DNA from: Streptomyces griseocarneus
GTDB lineage: Bacteria; Actinomycetota; Actinomycetes; Streptomycetales; Streptomycetaceae
Assembly: GCA_003674045.1 (NCBI GenBank)
Contig: PENC01000025.1
Span: 1-64,000 of the forward strand
DNA: 64,000 nucleotides
Direction of reading: 5' to 3'
In this document: one piece after another, positions 55,796-63,622 of the stretch
How positions within the stretch are numbered: the first letter of the stretch is position 1
Layout: each line of letters begins with the position of its first letter
Translations under genes and position numbers: made by a program
Notes under the pieces: generated by a model
The model's database searches: none
What the model saw: only the letters and a program-made list of their open reading frames with translations
Told to the model about the DNA's origin: nothing

Positions 55796-56146
55796 ATGGG
55801 CGACGATCTATCCGTCGGCGAACTCGGCCGGACCGTCGACGCAATGAGAAGAGAGTTCCAAGACGGCATGGCGAGCATCACCGCCCGCCTCGACCGTCTC
55901 GTGTCGACCGACGTCTACACCCTTCAATCCGCGCACACGGGGGAGCGGATCTCTACACTCGCCCAAGGGCTGCAACGGGAAGTGGAGGCCCGGGAAGCTC
56001 TGGAATCCCAGATCGAGCGCTACCAGCTCGGGGAAGCCGAACGACGTGAACGCGACCGCCAAGCACGGCTCTACCACGCGATCGTTCCCCTCGTCGTCGG
56101 CCTTGTCGCCGCCGCAACCGCCCTGTGGAGCGTGGTGGCCAAGTAG
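55796..56146 (+). CDS. Coiled-coil membrane protein (lysis accessory)
   Basis: ATG 55796. The 116-residue protein has a coiled coil (ELGRTVDAMRREFQDGMASITARLDRLVSTDVYTLQSAHTGERISTLAQGLQREVEAREALESQIERYQLGEAERRERDRQ) and one C-terminal membrane helix (AIVPLVVGLVAAATALWSVVAK). Such proteins often end the lysis module of Streptomyces phages and may act as a second holin or spanin-like factor. Confidence 0.75.
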   Translation: MGDDLSVGELGRTVDAMRREFQDGMASITARLDRLVSTDVYTLQSAHTGERISTLAQGLQREVEAREALESQIERYQLGEAERRERDRQARLYHAIVPLVVGLVAAATALWSVVAK

Positions 56147-56175
56147 CCCCCGTACCACCCGCCAGCCGACTACGA

Positions 56176-56210
56176 TGCCCTGCTCTTGCTCCGGCAAGGG
56201 CAGGGCATTT
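56176..56210 (+). terminator. Terminator at the end of the phage operon
   Basis: TGCCCTGCTCTTGC (56176-56189) pairs with 56194-56207 (one U-G pair) across TCCG, followed by TTTCGTC. It closes the rightward phage late operon. The first leftward gene beyond it is not phage-like. Confidence 0.8.
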
Positions 56211-56218
56211 CGTCATGC

Positions 56219-56455
56219 TCAGACTGCGGTCGAACGCGCGGTCCGCTTCACAGCCATCTCCAACTCGTACCGGTTCTCACCCGTCTCAGCAGCGTGCGTA
56301 GCAATCGCTGTCAGAACGGCGTCGGCGGCCTGGCGCCAAGCCTCCAGTGCTTCCTCGCGCTCGCTGCTCTCGGCCGTGATGTAACGGTGCTGTGCGGCCT
56401 GGGACGCTTGCGCTAGGGCGAGGAGCTCGGCAGGCACGATCGGAGAATCGGACAT
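56219..56455 (-). CDS. Small helical protein (78 aa)
   Basis: The product MSDSPIVPAELLALAQASQAAQHRYITAESSEREEALEAWRQAADAVLTAIATHAAETGENRYELEMAVKRTARSTAV is helical and acidic. It lies antisense just beyond the phage terminator. No family is recognised. It may be a host gene at the edge of the element. Confidence 0.6.
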   Translation of the reverse strand: MSDSPIVPAELLALAQASQAAQHRYITAESSEREEALEAWRQAADAVLTAIATHAAETGENRYELEMAVKRTARSTAV

Positions 56456-56620
56456 GTAGTCGATTTTGAGTCACGACCGGCAAGATCAAGACACTGCCGA
56501 TCCGCCTCCCCCAGGCGGCACCTGATCATGTGCGGGTACGACCAACCCTCCACGAGCAAGGCCCTCCCGCGACGATCCCCGCCAGACCATCACGCCTCCC
56601 TCCTCAACTTGATAATGCCC

Positions 56621-57721
56621 TTACTGCTCCTGCCGTTTGGTGATCTCGGCGGCGGCGACCTGGTCGGTGGACGGCAGCGGCCGGATGACAACCTCACCCG
56701 AGATGAACCGGCCGCCCTTGTGCTCCCGGCCGTGGTAGCGCGTGCTTACCGCGTGAAACTCCGCGTTGCCGGACGCCAGGTGTTCCAGTTCCGTCACATA
56801 TCGGCGTACGTCCTCGCGCTGCCCGAGTGGGCCATCCAGCACCCGCGCCCCGGCGGCGATCAGTTTGCGCTCGTTGTCGTGCACCATCCGCGCCAGCCGG
56901 TTGAGAGCTTGCTGGAGGGTGAGCCCTTCCAGATGCATCAGCAGCCACACGGAGTTGACCGACTCCGAGATGTAGATCTCCTTGCGGAAGGAGTATGGGT
57001 CGTTGACCAGCGTGAACGAGTCGATCGCGGCTGTGCGCATCTCCCGCAGGGACTCGTCAGCGGCCAACTCGTCGGTCATGTCCACGTCGATGGCGTATTC
57101 GGTCATCGTCGCCGCCCACTCACCGTAGTTGTCCACCCGCCGCAACTCCAGATACCGCTCCACCGTCAGGTGGTCCATCTTGAGGGCCAGGGAATCGGTC
57201 TGCACGTCGATCAGCTCCACGATCGAGTCGTACAGCCGCTCCCACACACGCGGCTTCGACGCCAGCTGTTCCTTCACCGGGATCATCGACTCGTACAGCA
57301 GCTGAGCGATGGGGAACTCGTCGGGAGGCTGGATGCCGTTCAGGGCGTCCAAGTAGTGCTGCCGCAGCACGGCCCGCCACGCTTCGTCGGCGACGGCTGT
57401 CGGGTTGGTGGTGGTGTCGTCCATCAGCGCGGTGACACTCATCAGCCGCTCGGTGCAGTAGATCCGGTCCGGGCCAGCGTGCGGGTAGCACAAGCCGCCG
57501 AAGGCCGGCAGGCTCTGCGCTAGGTAGTGATTCACCGCATCCTGGCTGCCGTAGTACGCCAGGATGTAAGGGCTATCGGTCTCGGCGACCATCTGTTCCA
57601 CCTCATCGTGCTGCGGGTGCCACATCGGCACCAGCTCCAGGTGGAAGTCAGGGTGGAAGATCTTTTCTCCGTCCTTGGGAAGGCCGGGGAGGGACAGAAC
57701 GAAGTTGGGACTGTCGCCCAT
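56621..57721 (-). CDS. Terpene synthase (class I)
   Basis: ATG 57721 gives a 366-residue class I terpene cyclase. Acidic motif: MDDTTTN, Asp101-Asp102, without the usual third acidic residue. NSE triad: NDPYSFRKE, Asn240, Ser244 and Glu248. A pyrophosphate-sensor arginine near 195 (ELRRVDNYGEW) and the C-terminal Arg328-Tyr329 pair are present. The length fits a single-domain bacterial cyclase. The variant first motif occurs in some bacterial cyclases using unusual substrates. It is coupled by 22 bp to an upstream SAM methyltransferase, which suggests it accepts a C-methylated prenyl diphosphate or that its product is methylated. Confidence 0.85.
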   Translation of the reverse strand: MGDSPNFVLSLPGLPKDGEKIFHPDFHLELVPMWHPQHDEVEQMVAETDSPYILAYYGSQDAVNHYLAQSLPAFGGLCYPHAGPDRIYCTERLMSVTALMDDTTTNPTAVADEAWRAVLRQHYLDALNGIQPPDEFPIAQLLYESMIPVKEQLASKPRVWERLYDSIVELIDVQTDSLALKMDHLTVERYLELRRVDNYGEWAATMTEYAIDVDMTDELAADESLREMRTAAIDSFTLVNDPYSFRKEIYISESVNSVWLLMHLEGLTLQQALNRLARMVHDNERKLIAAGARVLDGPLGQREDVRRYVTELEHLASGNAEFHAVSTRYHGREHKGGRFISGEVVIRPLPSTDQVAAAEITKRQEQ

Positions 57722-57743
57722 GATCTACTCCTTGAACGGCCTG

Positions 57744-58637
57744 TCACGCGGGGGAAGCGATGATGCTGTACACAGAGACGGTGTCGATTTCGAGAGCGGC
57801 CGACCAGTTGTCGGTGACGTCACGCATCTCCATCAGCGGCTGAGGGATCTCGTCACCGAAGTTGCGTTCGATGTTGCCCTTGATCTGTACCAGCCAGCGC
57901 ACGGCGTCGGCATTGGTAGGCAGCGGGCGCACGTCACGCACGGCGAAGCCGTGCCGCTCCAGCGCACCGGTCAGGAACTCCCGCGTCTTGCGGTGGCCGC
58001 AGGCGAGGCGGTCCATGCCGTCGGGCAGCGCCGACTGGTACTCCCTGAGCGGGGTGTTGTGCAGGTTCTCGGAGATGACCAGCGCCGTCTCAGGGTACGT
58101 GCGCGCAGACAGCGCGCTCAGCGCCGCATCCAGCGTCTGCGGGCTGCAGTGCGTGATACACCCGCGCATCAGGACCAAGTCGTACGGCGCTGCGGGGTCC
58201 GGGAGCAGCGAGATGTCACGGGCATTGCACTGGTACAGCTGCACGCGGTCCCCGACACCGGCCGCGGTCACCCTGCGCAGGGCGTAGTCGAGCTGGCTGG
58301 CGCTGATGTTGATGCCGTCGATACGCTGACAGTCCGGGAAAGCGCGGGCCAGGTACTCCAGCGAAGCACCCCACCCGCACCCCACGTCCAGCACACGGGT
58401 GATCCGCGGCGAACCTGGCCGAATACCGGCAAGCTCCAGCTGGAGCTCTAGATACCGTTGTCCCGTCTGGTCCAGTGTCTGCTCACCGGGTAGGGGGGCG
58501 TAGACGCCGAACTGGAACCACAGACCGGCCCCGATAGCAAGCTTCCACAGCTCGGGCCGATCAGCGTAGACCTTCACGACCCTGTGCTCATACCAGTCGA
58601 GCACAGGTCCCTGGATTACCTCAATGCCGGATGTCAT
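57744..58637 (-). CDS. SAM-dependent methyltransferase paired with the terpene synthase
   Basis: ATG 58637. The 297-residue protein has an N-terminal WKLAIGAGLWFQFGVYAPLPGEQTLDQTGQRYLELQLELAG and the SAM site RVLDVGCGWGASLEYLARAF (81-100). MRGCITHCSPQTLDAALSALSARTYPETALVISENLHN follows. The 'GLWFQFGVY' entrance and overall order resemble prenyl diphosphate C-methyltransferases such as geranyl diphosphate 2-C-methyltransferase, which act before a cyclase. The gene order methyltransferase-cyclase is as in 2-methylisoborneol-type operons, but the sequence does not prove the substrate. Confidence 0.75.
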   Translation of the reverse strand: MTSGIEVIQGPVLDWYEHRVVKVYADRPELWKLAIGAGLWFQFGVYAPLPGEQTLDQTGQRYLELQLELAGIRPGSPRITRVLDVGCGWGASLEYLARAFPDCQRIDGINISASQLDYALRRVTAAGVGDRVQLYQCNARDISLLPDPAAPYDLVLMRGCITHCSPQTLDAALSALSARTYPETALVISENLHNTPLREYQSALPDGMDRLACGHRKTREFLTGALERHGFAVRDVRPLPTNADAVRWLVQIKGNIERNFGDEIPQPLMEMRDVTDNWSAALEIDTVSVYSIIASPA

Positions 58638-59142
58638 CGTCGCCGCCTATGCGGTTCGAGTCGCGTTCGGAACCCCCACGGGGGCGCCCTTCGGGCGTAT
58701 CTCCTCCAACAGCCCCTACGGCGCCTTTCTGCCGTATTCCGGCTGGCCTCCAACGTAGGGGCCGCGTCCGTACGAGCACATGGCCGCAACTGAGCCATCG
58801 GGGTGCCTCTCGAACGCATCACGTCGCCATGTGCTCCACCTGCGCCGTGCAGGACCGCTGACTTCCGGCGGAGAGACGCACGAGCCCTGGCGCTACTTGC
58901 TGGATCCATGGGCCAGAAGGGGCCGACCTGAAGTGCAGTCAATTCGATCCGGTAACCGGCGATGAAACCGAGGTTGGCTCTTCTGCTGACACTATCGGGC
59001 CCGGCTGGGGGCCTGGCCCGACCAGCTCCACCACGGCCTGTTCGCCCTCGGCTACCGCATCAAGTCCTTCAGCATGAAGTTCGGCGGCTCACACACGGTT
59101 CACTCATCTCGTCGTCAACCAGCCAGCCGGGCAGGCGTCTTG
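58638..59142. other. Intergenic region with structured RNA-like sequence
   Basis: No gene is supported. Near 58712-58762 two mutually exclusive hairpins are possible (58712-58720 with 58754-58762, and 58717-58722 with 58731-58736), in the 5' region of the leftward terpene operon. Farther right (about 59000-59100) a decayed coding stretch reads DQLHHGLFALGYRIKSFSMKFGGSH in one frame. Confidence 0.5.
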
Positions 59143-59283
59143 ATGGGAGAACAGCACGATGCGATGACCATGGAGCAGGTGGCCGAGGCGTTCGCGGCCG
59201 AGACCGTCTACTGGCGCGAGGTGCGGGGCCTTTCCAAGCGGGCCCTCACGGCGGCTGCAGGGTCGCCTCAGCCCCATGAGCGC
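59143..59283 (+). pseudogene. Truncated XRE-type regulator remnant
   Basis: The frame reads MGEQHDAMTMEQVAEAFAAETVYWREVRGLSKRALTAAAG, the start of a Streptomyces XRE helix-turn-helix protein ('EVxYWREVRGLSKxALAxxxG'). The domain is lost after that point, with unrelated SPQPHERKPTHH... following. No downstream continuation was found in other frames. It is a leftover of gene decay near the element boundary. Confidence 0.55.
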
Positions 59284-59419
59284 AAGCCAACGCATCACGC
59301 TGAGCTACTTGCCATCCGGCAGCCCGAGGCACCATTCGAACCACGAGCGCACGGACCGCCCCATTCCAACCCGGCCTGCACCATGGCCGACACCACTGGG
59401 CCGCCTCTAGGATGCCCGC

Positions 59420-60082
59420 ATGATCAAAGCGGTGGTGTTCGATGTCGGTGAGTGCCTGGTCGACGAGACCCGCGAGTACGGCATGTGGGCCGACTGGCTT
59501 GGCGTCCCGCGGCACACCTTCGCCGCGATGTTCGGCGCGGTCATCGCACAGGGCCGCGACTACCGGGAGACCTTCCAGGAGTTCAGGCCCGGCTTCGACC
59601 TGTACGAGGAGCGCGAGAAGCGAGCCGCCGCCGATCAGCCCGAGCACTTCGACGAAACCGACCTCTACCCCGACGTACGCCCTGCCCTGTCCCAGTTGCG
59701 GGCCGACGGGCTGTGGCTCGGCATCGCGGGGAACCAGACCGTACGGGCCGGCCGGATCCTGCGCGGCCTGTTCTCCGACGACGTCGACCTGATCGGCACC
59801 AGCGACGACTGGGGCGCGTCCAAGCCCGACCCCGAGTTCTTCGTACGCGTCGCACAAGCCGTCCCGTACACGGCAGGCGAGATCCTGTATGTCGGAGACC
59901 GCGTGGACAACGACATCCGCCCCGCCGTCGCCGCGGGTATGCACACCGCGCTGGTGCGCCGTGGTCCGTGGGCAACGATCCAGTGGCGCGGCGAGGAGGC
60001 TTTGCGTCTGCCGACGATGCGGGTCGAGTCGCTGACGGATCTGCCGGAGAGGGTCGCGAAGTTCAACGCGGGAGAGCGCTGA
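59420..60082 (+). CDS. HAD-family hydrolase
   Basis: ATG 59420. The 220-residue protein has HAD motif I MIKAVVFDVGECLVDETREYG (nucleophile Asp8; the usual acid two residues later is Glu10-like rather than Asp), motif II LGIAGNQTV, and motif III/IV GASKPDPEFFVRVAQAVPYTAGEILYVGDRVDNDIRPAVAAGMHTALVRRGPW. It likely hydrolyses a small phosphate ester. Its end overlaps the convergent regulator gene by 20 bp. Confidence 0.85.
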   Translation: MIKAVVFDVGECLVDETREYGMWADWLGVPRHTFAAMFGAVIAQGRDYRETFQEFRPGFDLYEEREKRAAADQPEHFDETDLYPDVRPALSQLRADGLWLGIAGNQTVRAGRILRGLFSDDVDLIGTSDDWGASKPDPEFFVRVAQAVPYTAGEILYVGDRVDNDIRPAVAAGMHTALVRRGPWATIQWRGEEALRLPTMRVESLTDLPERVAKFNAGER

Positions 60083-61331
60083 CGGTGGTGTTCCAGGCGT
60101 AGAGGCGGTCGTCGAGGTCGCGGACGCACCGTTTGTGCTGCCAGGGGGCGAGTGCGCGGCGGGCGCTGCGTACGCGTGCCATTCCGGTTGCGTACCAGGT
60201 GGTGTTGAGCTGGTCGAGTGCGAGTGTGGCGTACCGGCATGCTTCTTCCGGGGCGCTGGCGGCGGCTTCGACGGCGGCGAGGTCGCCGAGGATGACGGAG
60301 CGCTGTTTGTCGGCTTCCGGGGGCAGCTCGTCGAGTACCGTTTTGAGTGTTTCGCGGGCCTGGGGCAGGTGGCCGACTTTCAGCTGCGTGTGCCCGCGGA
60401 AGGCGGCCAGGCGGGTTTCGCTGAACCAGTCGAGCCATTCGGGACTGGAGTGTTCGGCCCCTGCTGCGACGACGTCTTCGGCATGGCCGATAAGGTGGAG
60501 GGCCGTGCGAAGGTTGCCGCATCGTGTCTCGCATTCGGCCTCGACGGCGTCGAGCCAGGCGAGGAGGTCGGCGGAGGCGGGCCCACGACGGGCGTAGACC
60601 CGGGCTGCGGTCAGTTGCTCGGCGGCTTCTTCACGTCGCTGTTCCCATGCGGGGATGAAGGCACGGTGGGCCAGGATGGCGCAGCCCATGAGGTGGTCGT
60701 CGGCTTCGCCAGCGGCCTGGAGGGCGCGGATGAGGGTCTCTCCTGCTCTGTCGGGTTGCTGGAGGTCGAAGAACTCCAGCCGTCCGGCGAGGAGGAAGGA
60801 CTCCGCCAGGGCGGATGCGATGAGGCGTCGGCTACTGCCCGCGGTTTCGCCGAGCAGTGTGCACCCTAGGCGTGCGTGTTCGCTGACCGGTGTGCTGAGC
60901 GTCGCCGGGGCGACCGTCCAGTACAGACGTCGGTGGGCCCGGGTCACGGCCATGAAGTCCTCGGCCACCGTGTCCGGTTGTCTCACGACGACCTTCTGGT
61001 GAGGCACTGCGGGCAGGCCGCGTGTGGCCGTGCCGTCACCTGCGGGGGCCCGGACGTTCCCCGCGTGCTGACCGCCGGTCCACGAGGGCGTGAAGCCCAG
61101 GTCTTCCAGGCTCTGGCCGAAGAGGCGTTCCAGGACCGCGCCGACGTCTCCCTTGGGCCACGGCGGGTTGTCCGACTCCCACCTCCTGACCGTCCGGACA
61201 GTGACGGCAACGCCGCGCAGCCCCATGTCGGCAGCCATTTCCGCGATGGCATCGCACAGGGCCTGCTGGGTCGGGTAACCCGCCGCGATGCGCGCCGACT
61301 TGAGCCGAACGTTCCCCTTGGGGCTGGTCAC
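60063..61331 (-). CDS. HTH-TPR transcriptional regulator
   Basis: GTG 61331 follows AGGAGGTGCCC; the upstream extension is spurious. The 422-residue protein has an N-terminal helix-turn-helix (LKSARIAAGYPTQQALCDAIAEMAADMGLRGVAVTVRTVRRWESDNPPWPKGDVGAVLERLFGQSLEDLGF) and a long TPR-like helical region (LAESFLLAGRLEFFDLQQPDRAGETLIRALQAAGEADDHLMGCAILAHRAFIPAWEQRREEAAEQL...). This is a common Streptomyces regulator type, often beside small-molecule or HAD genes. The target is unknown. Confidence 0.8.
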   Translation of the reverse strand: MTSPKGNVRLKSARIAAGYPTQQALCDAIAEMAADMGLRGVAVTVRTVRRWESDNPPWPKGDVGAVLERLFGQSLEDLGFTPSWTGGQHAGNVRAPAGDGTATRGLPAVPHQKVVVRQPDTVAEDFMAVTRAHRRLYWTVAPATLSTPVSEHARLGCTLLGETAGSSRRLIASALAESFLLAGRLEFFDLQQPDRAGETLIRALQAAGEADDHLMGCAILAHRAFIPAWEQRREEAAEQLTAARVYARRGPASADLLAWLDAVEAECETRCGNLRTALHLIGHAEDVVAAGAEHSSPEWLDWFSETRLAAFRGHTQLKVGHLPQARETLKTVLDELPPEADKQRSVILGDLAAVEAAASAPEEACRYATLALDQLNTTWYATGMARVRSARRALAPWQHKRCVRDLDDRLYAWNTTVSALPR

Positions 61332-61548
61332 GGGCACCTCCTGGGCCAAGGGATACCACACCGGCCAGATCCAGGAGCCCGCGATCGCATCTCCAATCCG
61401 GCGAGCAGTCACCCGCAGGGATCCGAAACCGGTCGTCGCCTGTCCGCCGGATGTCCTGCGAGTGTCCTCGCCTGCGGATTGCCGTCACGGAACGCTGTGC
61501 TGCACCCAGTTGGGCCACCACCAGCACCTTAAGGAGTCATCCGTCACC

Positions 61549-61911
61549 ATGCACGAACACAACCCTGCCGCCGCCCCGCCCATGTCGGTCAGTGCCGTGC
61601 GCGTCCCGCAAGCCGTCGGCCGCAGGGCCCTGGAGATCCTCGGCCCGCGCAACGGCGCCGTGATCGAATGCCCTCAGGAGCGTTTTCTCTTCTGGTTCAT
61701 TCCGCTCGGCAAACGGACCGAGTGGGACTTTGCGGGTTCCCGGGCTCTGCCCGTCCAGGACCTGGCCCTGCCGCCGCTGGACGTAACCGGTGGCCCCGGG
61801 CGCTATTGGCGGGTCTGTCCGGCCGACGACCGGTGGGAGACCTGCCCGGACGCACTCTGTGCCGCCCTCGCCGACGCCAGCAAGGCCGTCGGGCAGGAGG
61901 CGTCAGCATGA
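61549..61911 (+). CDS. Hypothetical protein (120 aa)
   Basis: ATG 61549 follows AAGGAG. The product contains VGRRALEILGPRNGAVIECPQERFLFWFIPLGKRTEWDFAGSRALPVQDLALPPLDVTGGPGRYWRVCPADDRWETCPDALCAALADASKAV, with several tryptophans and cysteines. The family is known in Streptomyces as a small cytoplasmic protein near HTH regulators; its role is unknown. It overlaps the next gene by 4 bp. Confidence 0.65.
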   Translation: MHEHNPAAAPPMSVSAVRVPQAVGRRALEILGPRNGAVIECPQERFLFWFIPLGKRTEWDFAGSRALPVQDLALPPLDVTGGPGRYWRVCPADDRWETCPDALCAALADASKAVGQEASA

Positions 61912-62429
61912 TCCCGTCGGCAGAAGGCACTCGCCGTAGACACGGACTCGGCCCCTTCTCGACTCGTGCTTGGCTCGCTGCCGCCCTGGGACTCTCCGAG
62001 CCCGCCTGTGGCGCCTGGGCCCGTGGTCGACTCATCGAAGTCATCAACGGTGACCTGTTCGACATCGTCGAAGTCGACTTCGCCACCGGGCGCCGGGCAA
62101 GGATCTACATGACCACTGGCGAGCGCGACATGGGCCCGCACATCGCCAGCGCCGCGTACGACGCCGTGTGGATCCCGGTGCCCATCGGAACCGCCTATCG
62201 CCTTGTTGGCGTGCCGGGGGCCGCCGTGCCGGGCGCCGGCTGGAAGATGCCCGTCCCGCCACCCGACCTCTACCTGGCCGACCGCGCCTGGATCCTCCCA
62301 CCGGACGCCCTCACCGGCGCCCTACCGCCCGAGGGAGCGCTCACCCGCGCCGAGGACCTGCGGGAGGCACTGGAAGCCGCAGCATCCAACTGGGCCTCGC
62401 CTCTACGCGGTTCCGTCCGCGCTCGCTGA
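61908..62429 (+). CDS. Hypothetical protein (173 aa)
   Basis: ATG 61908 overlaps the upstream stop. The protein (MIPSAEGTRRRHGLGPFSTRAWLAAALGLSEPACGAWARGRLIEVINGDLFDIVEVDFATGRRARIYMTTGERDMGPHIASAAYDAVWIPVPIGTAYRLVGVPG...) is alpha/beta with an aromatic and proline-rich C-terminus. No domain is recognised. Coupling to 61549 suggests a joint function. Confidence 0.65.
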   Translation: MIPSAEGTRRRHGLGPFSTRAWLAAALGLSEPACGAWARGRLIEVINGDLFDIVEVDFATGRRARIYMTTGERDMGPHIASAAYDAVWIPVPIGTAYRLVGVPGAAVPGAGWKMPVPPPDLYLADRAWILPPDALTGALPPEGALTRAEDLREALEAAASNWASPLRGSVRAR

Positions 62430-62466
62430 TGCCCACCCCAACCCACCGCTGAAAGGGAAAACCCAC

Positions 62467-62787
62467 ATGCTCACGGCACCGGACCGCCAGCGCCTGTACG
62501 AGATCATCGAGCAGGGGATGAATGCGGCCCTCACTCTCGTCGACGAACACACATCGTTCAAGCTGGAATGCCTGCTCATCGGGCAGATCGAGGACCTGGT
62601 CCCGCTGGTCGAGAACAGGGCCGGCCATCTCAGGTCCGTTGGAAGCACCGATGTGGCCGACGTCGAGTACGCCCTGCGGTGCGCGCGTCAGGTACTCACG
62701 TCGTCGAACCGCGGAGGCAAGACCACCTTGTACTCGCTCGCGAGCGCATGCGGAATGCTCCTCCTCCACTCCACGAGCACGAAGTAA
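62467..62787 (+). CDS. Small helical protein (106 aa)
   Basis: ATG 62467 is 37 bp after the previous stop. The product MLTAPDRQRLYEIIEQGMNAALTLVDEHTSFKLECLLIGQIEDLVPLVENRAGHLRSVGSTDVADVEYALRCARQVLTSSNRGGKTTLYSLASACGMLLLHSTSTK is helical. It is the last gene of the small operon starting at 61549. Function is unknown. Confidence 0.6.
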   Translation: MLTAPDRQRLYEIIEQGMNAALTLVDEHTSFKLECLLIGQIEDLVPLVENRAGHLRSVGSTDVADVEYALRCARQVLTSSNRGGKTTLYSLASACGMLLLHSTSTK

Positions 62788-63552
62788 CACCGGTCGCCAT
62801 AGATACGGAGAAGCGGCACCATCTCGCATATGAGGGCGTCTGATTTCAGGGCGAACCGACATAGACGTTCTCAGTAGCGCACAGGTCCTCAGCACGGGTT
62901 GGCCGCGCTTCGGTAACTCCCCCCGTTCGGGGGTGGCGCATATTCGAAAGGGATATTCATAATCCTGAACGTTGAACCACAGACACAGGCGGGGACAAAG
63001 CCGCTTGCGGTCGCACGGCTAGGGACTCGGGGGGATCCATGCTCATGTCAGCCATGCACGCCGACGACTCTCCGCTTACCCCACGATTACCGCACACGCC
63101 CCAGCGTGGTCTTCGCTCCCCTGATGCGGTTGAGCGATCCCTCTTGGCCACTATGGGGCTGTCGTTACCTCCGCAGACCTGGCCGACCACACGAACCAGT
63201 GCTGGTTGAGGACAGAGCACACCGAGCGACCGGGTGAGCCCTGACCCCCACCTCTGAGACCGCCGTCTGTCGTCGCGCACCCCAATAGCGTCGACAGACG
63301 GCCACCGTCGCCCACTCACGGGTCGCAGCCCAAGAGTGGGTTGCCCGCTGCTCCTCAGGTCGCGCCCTATCCAACCTCCCAAGTTGGCGACCTGGGGAGC
63401 GGCAGGCTCACGCCTCCCACCCATGGGAGGCTGGGAAAAGAGTGGGAAATGATCACGGCATTCCCCTACGCACAAACGCAGGGAATCGTACATACGCGCG
63501 AAGATCTGCACGTCATCCGGTACGAGGCTTCCGGCGCTACCCGTGCCCACAC
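62788..63552. other. Region without supported genes
   Basis: I see no convincing gene here. A long open frame on the minus strand is composition-poor and lacks a ribosome-binding site. A hairpin lies at about 63413-63430 (CCTCCCACCCATGGGAGG), and AACCTCCCAAGTTGG lies nearby. It separates the small operon from the TAP-type gene. Confidence 0.5.
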
Positions 63553-63558
63553 GCCGGC

Positions 63559-63585
63559 GCCCCGGCTCCGTGAAGGAGCCGGGGC
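63559..63585 (-). terminator. Terminator of the TAP-type gene
   Basis: GCCCCGGCTCC (63559-63569) pairs exactly with 63575-63585 across a 5-nt loop. It lies 38 bp after the stop of the leftward 63623 gene. Confidence 0.8.
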
Positions 63586-63622
63586 ACTGGCGTCAAACCG
63601 CTTGTGACCTGCTCAGCAGCCG

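Noticed and set aside
58640..58700. tRNA-like 3' half (GGTTCGAGTCGCG) as a phage attachment site
   Set aside because: No matching acceptor and anticodon arms could be built around it.
62957..63550. 197-residue open frame on the minus strand
   Set aside because: No ribosome-binding site, poor codon bias and no recognised pattern.
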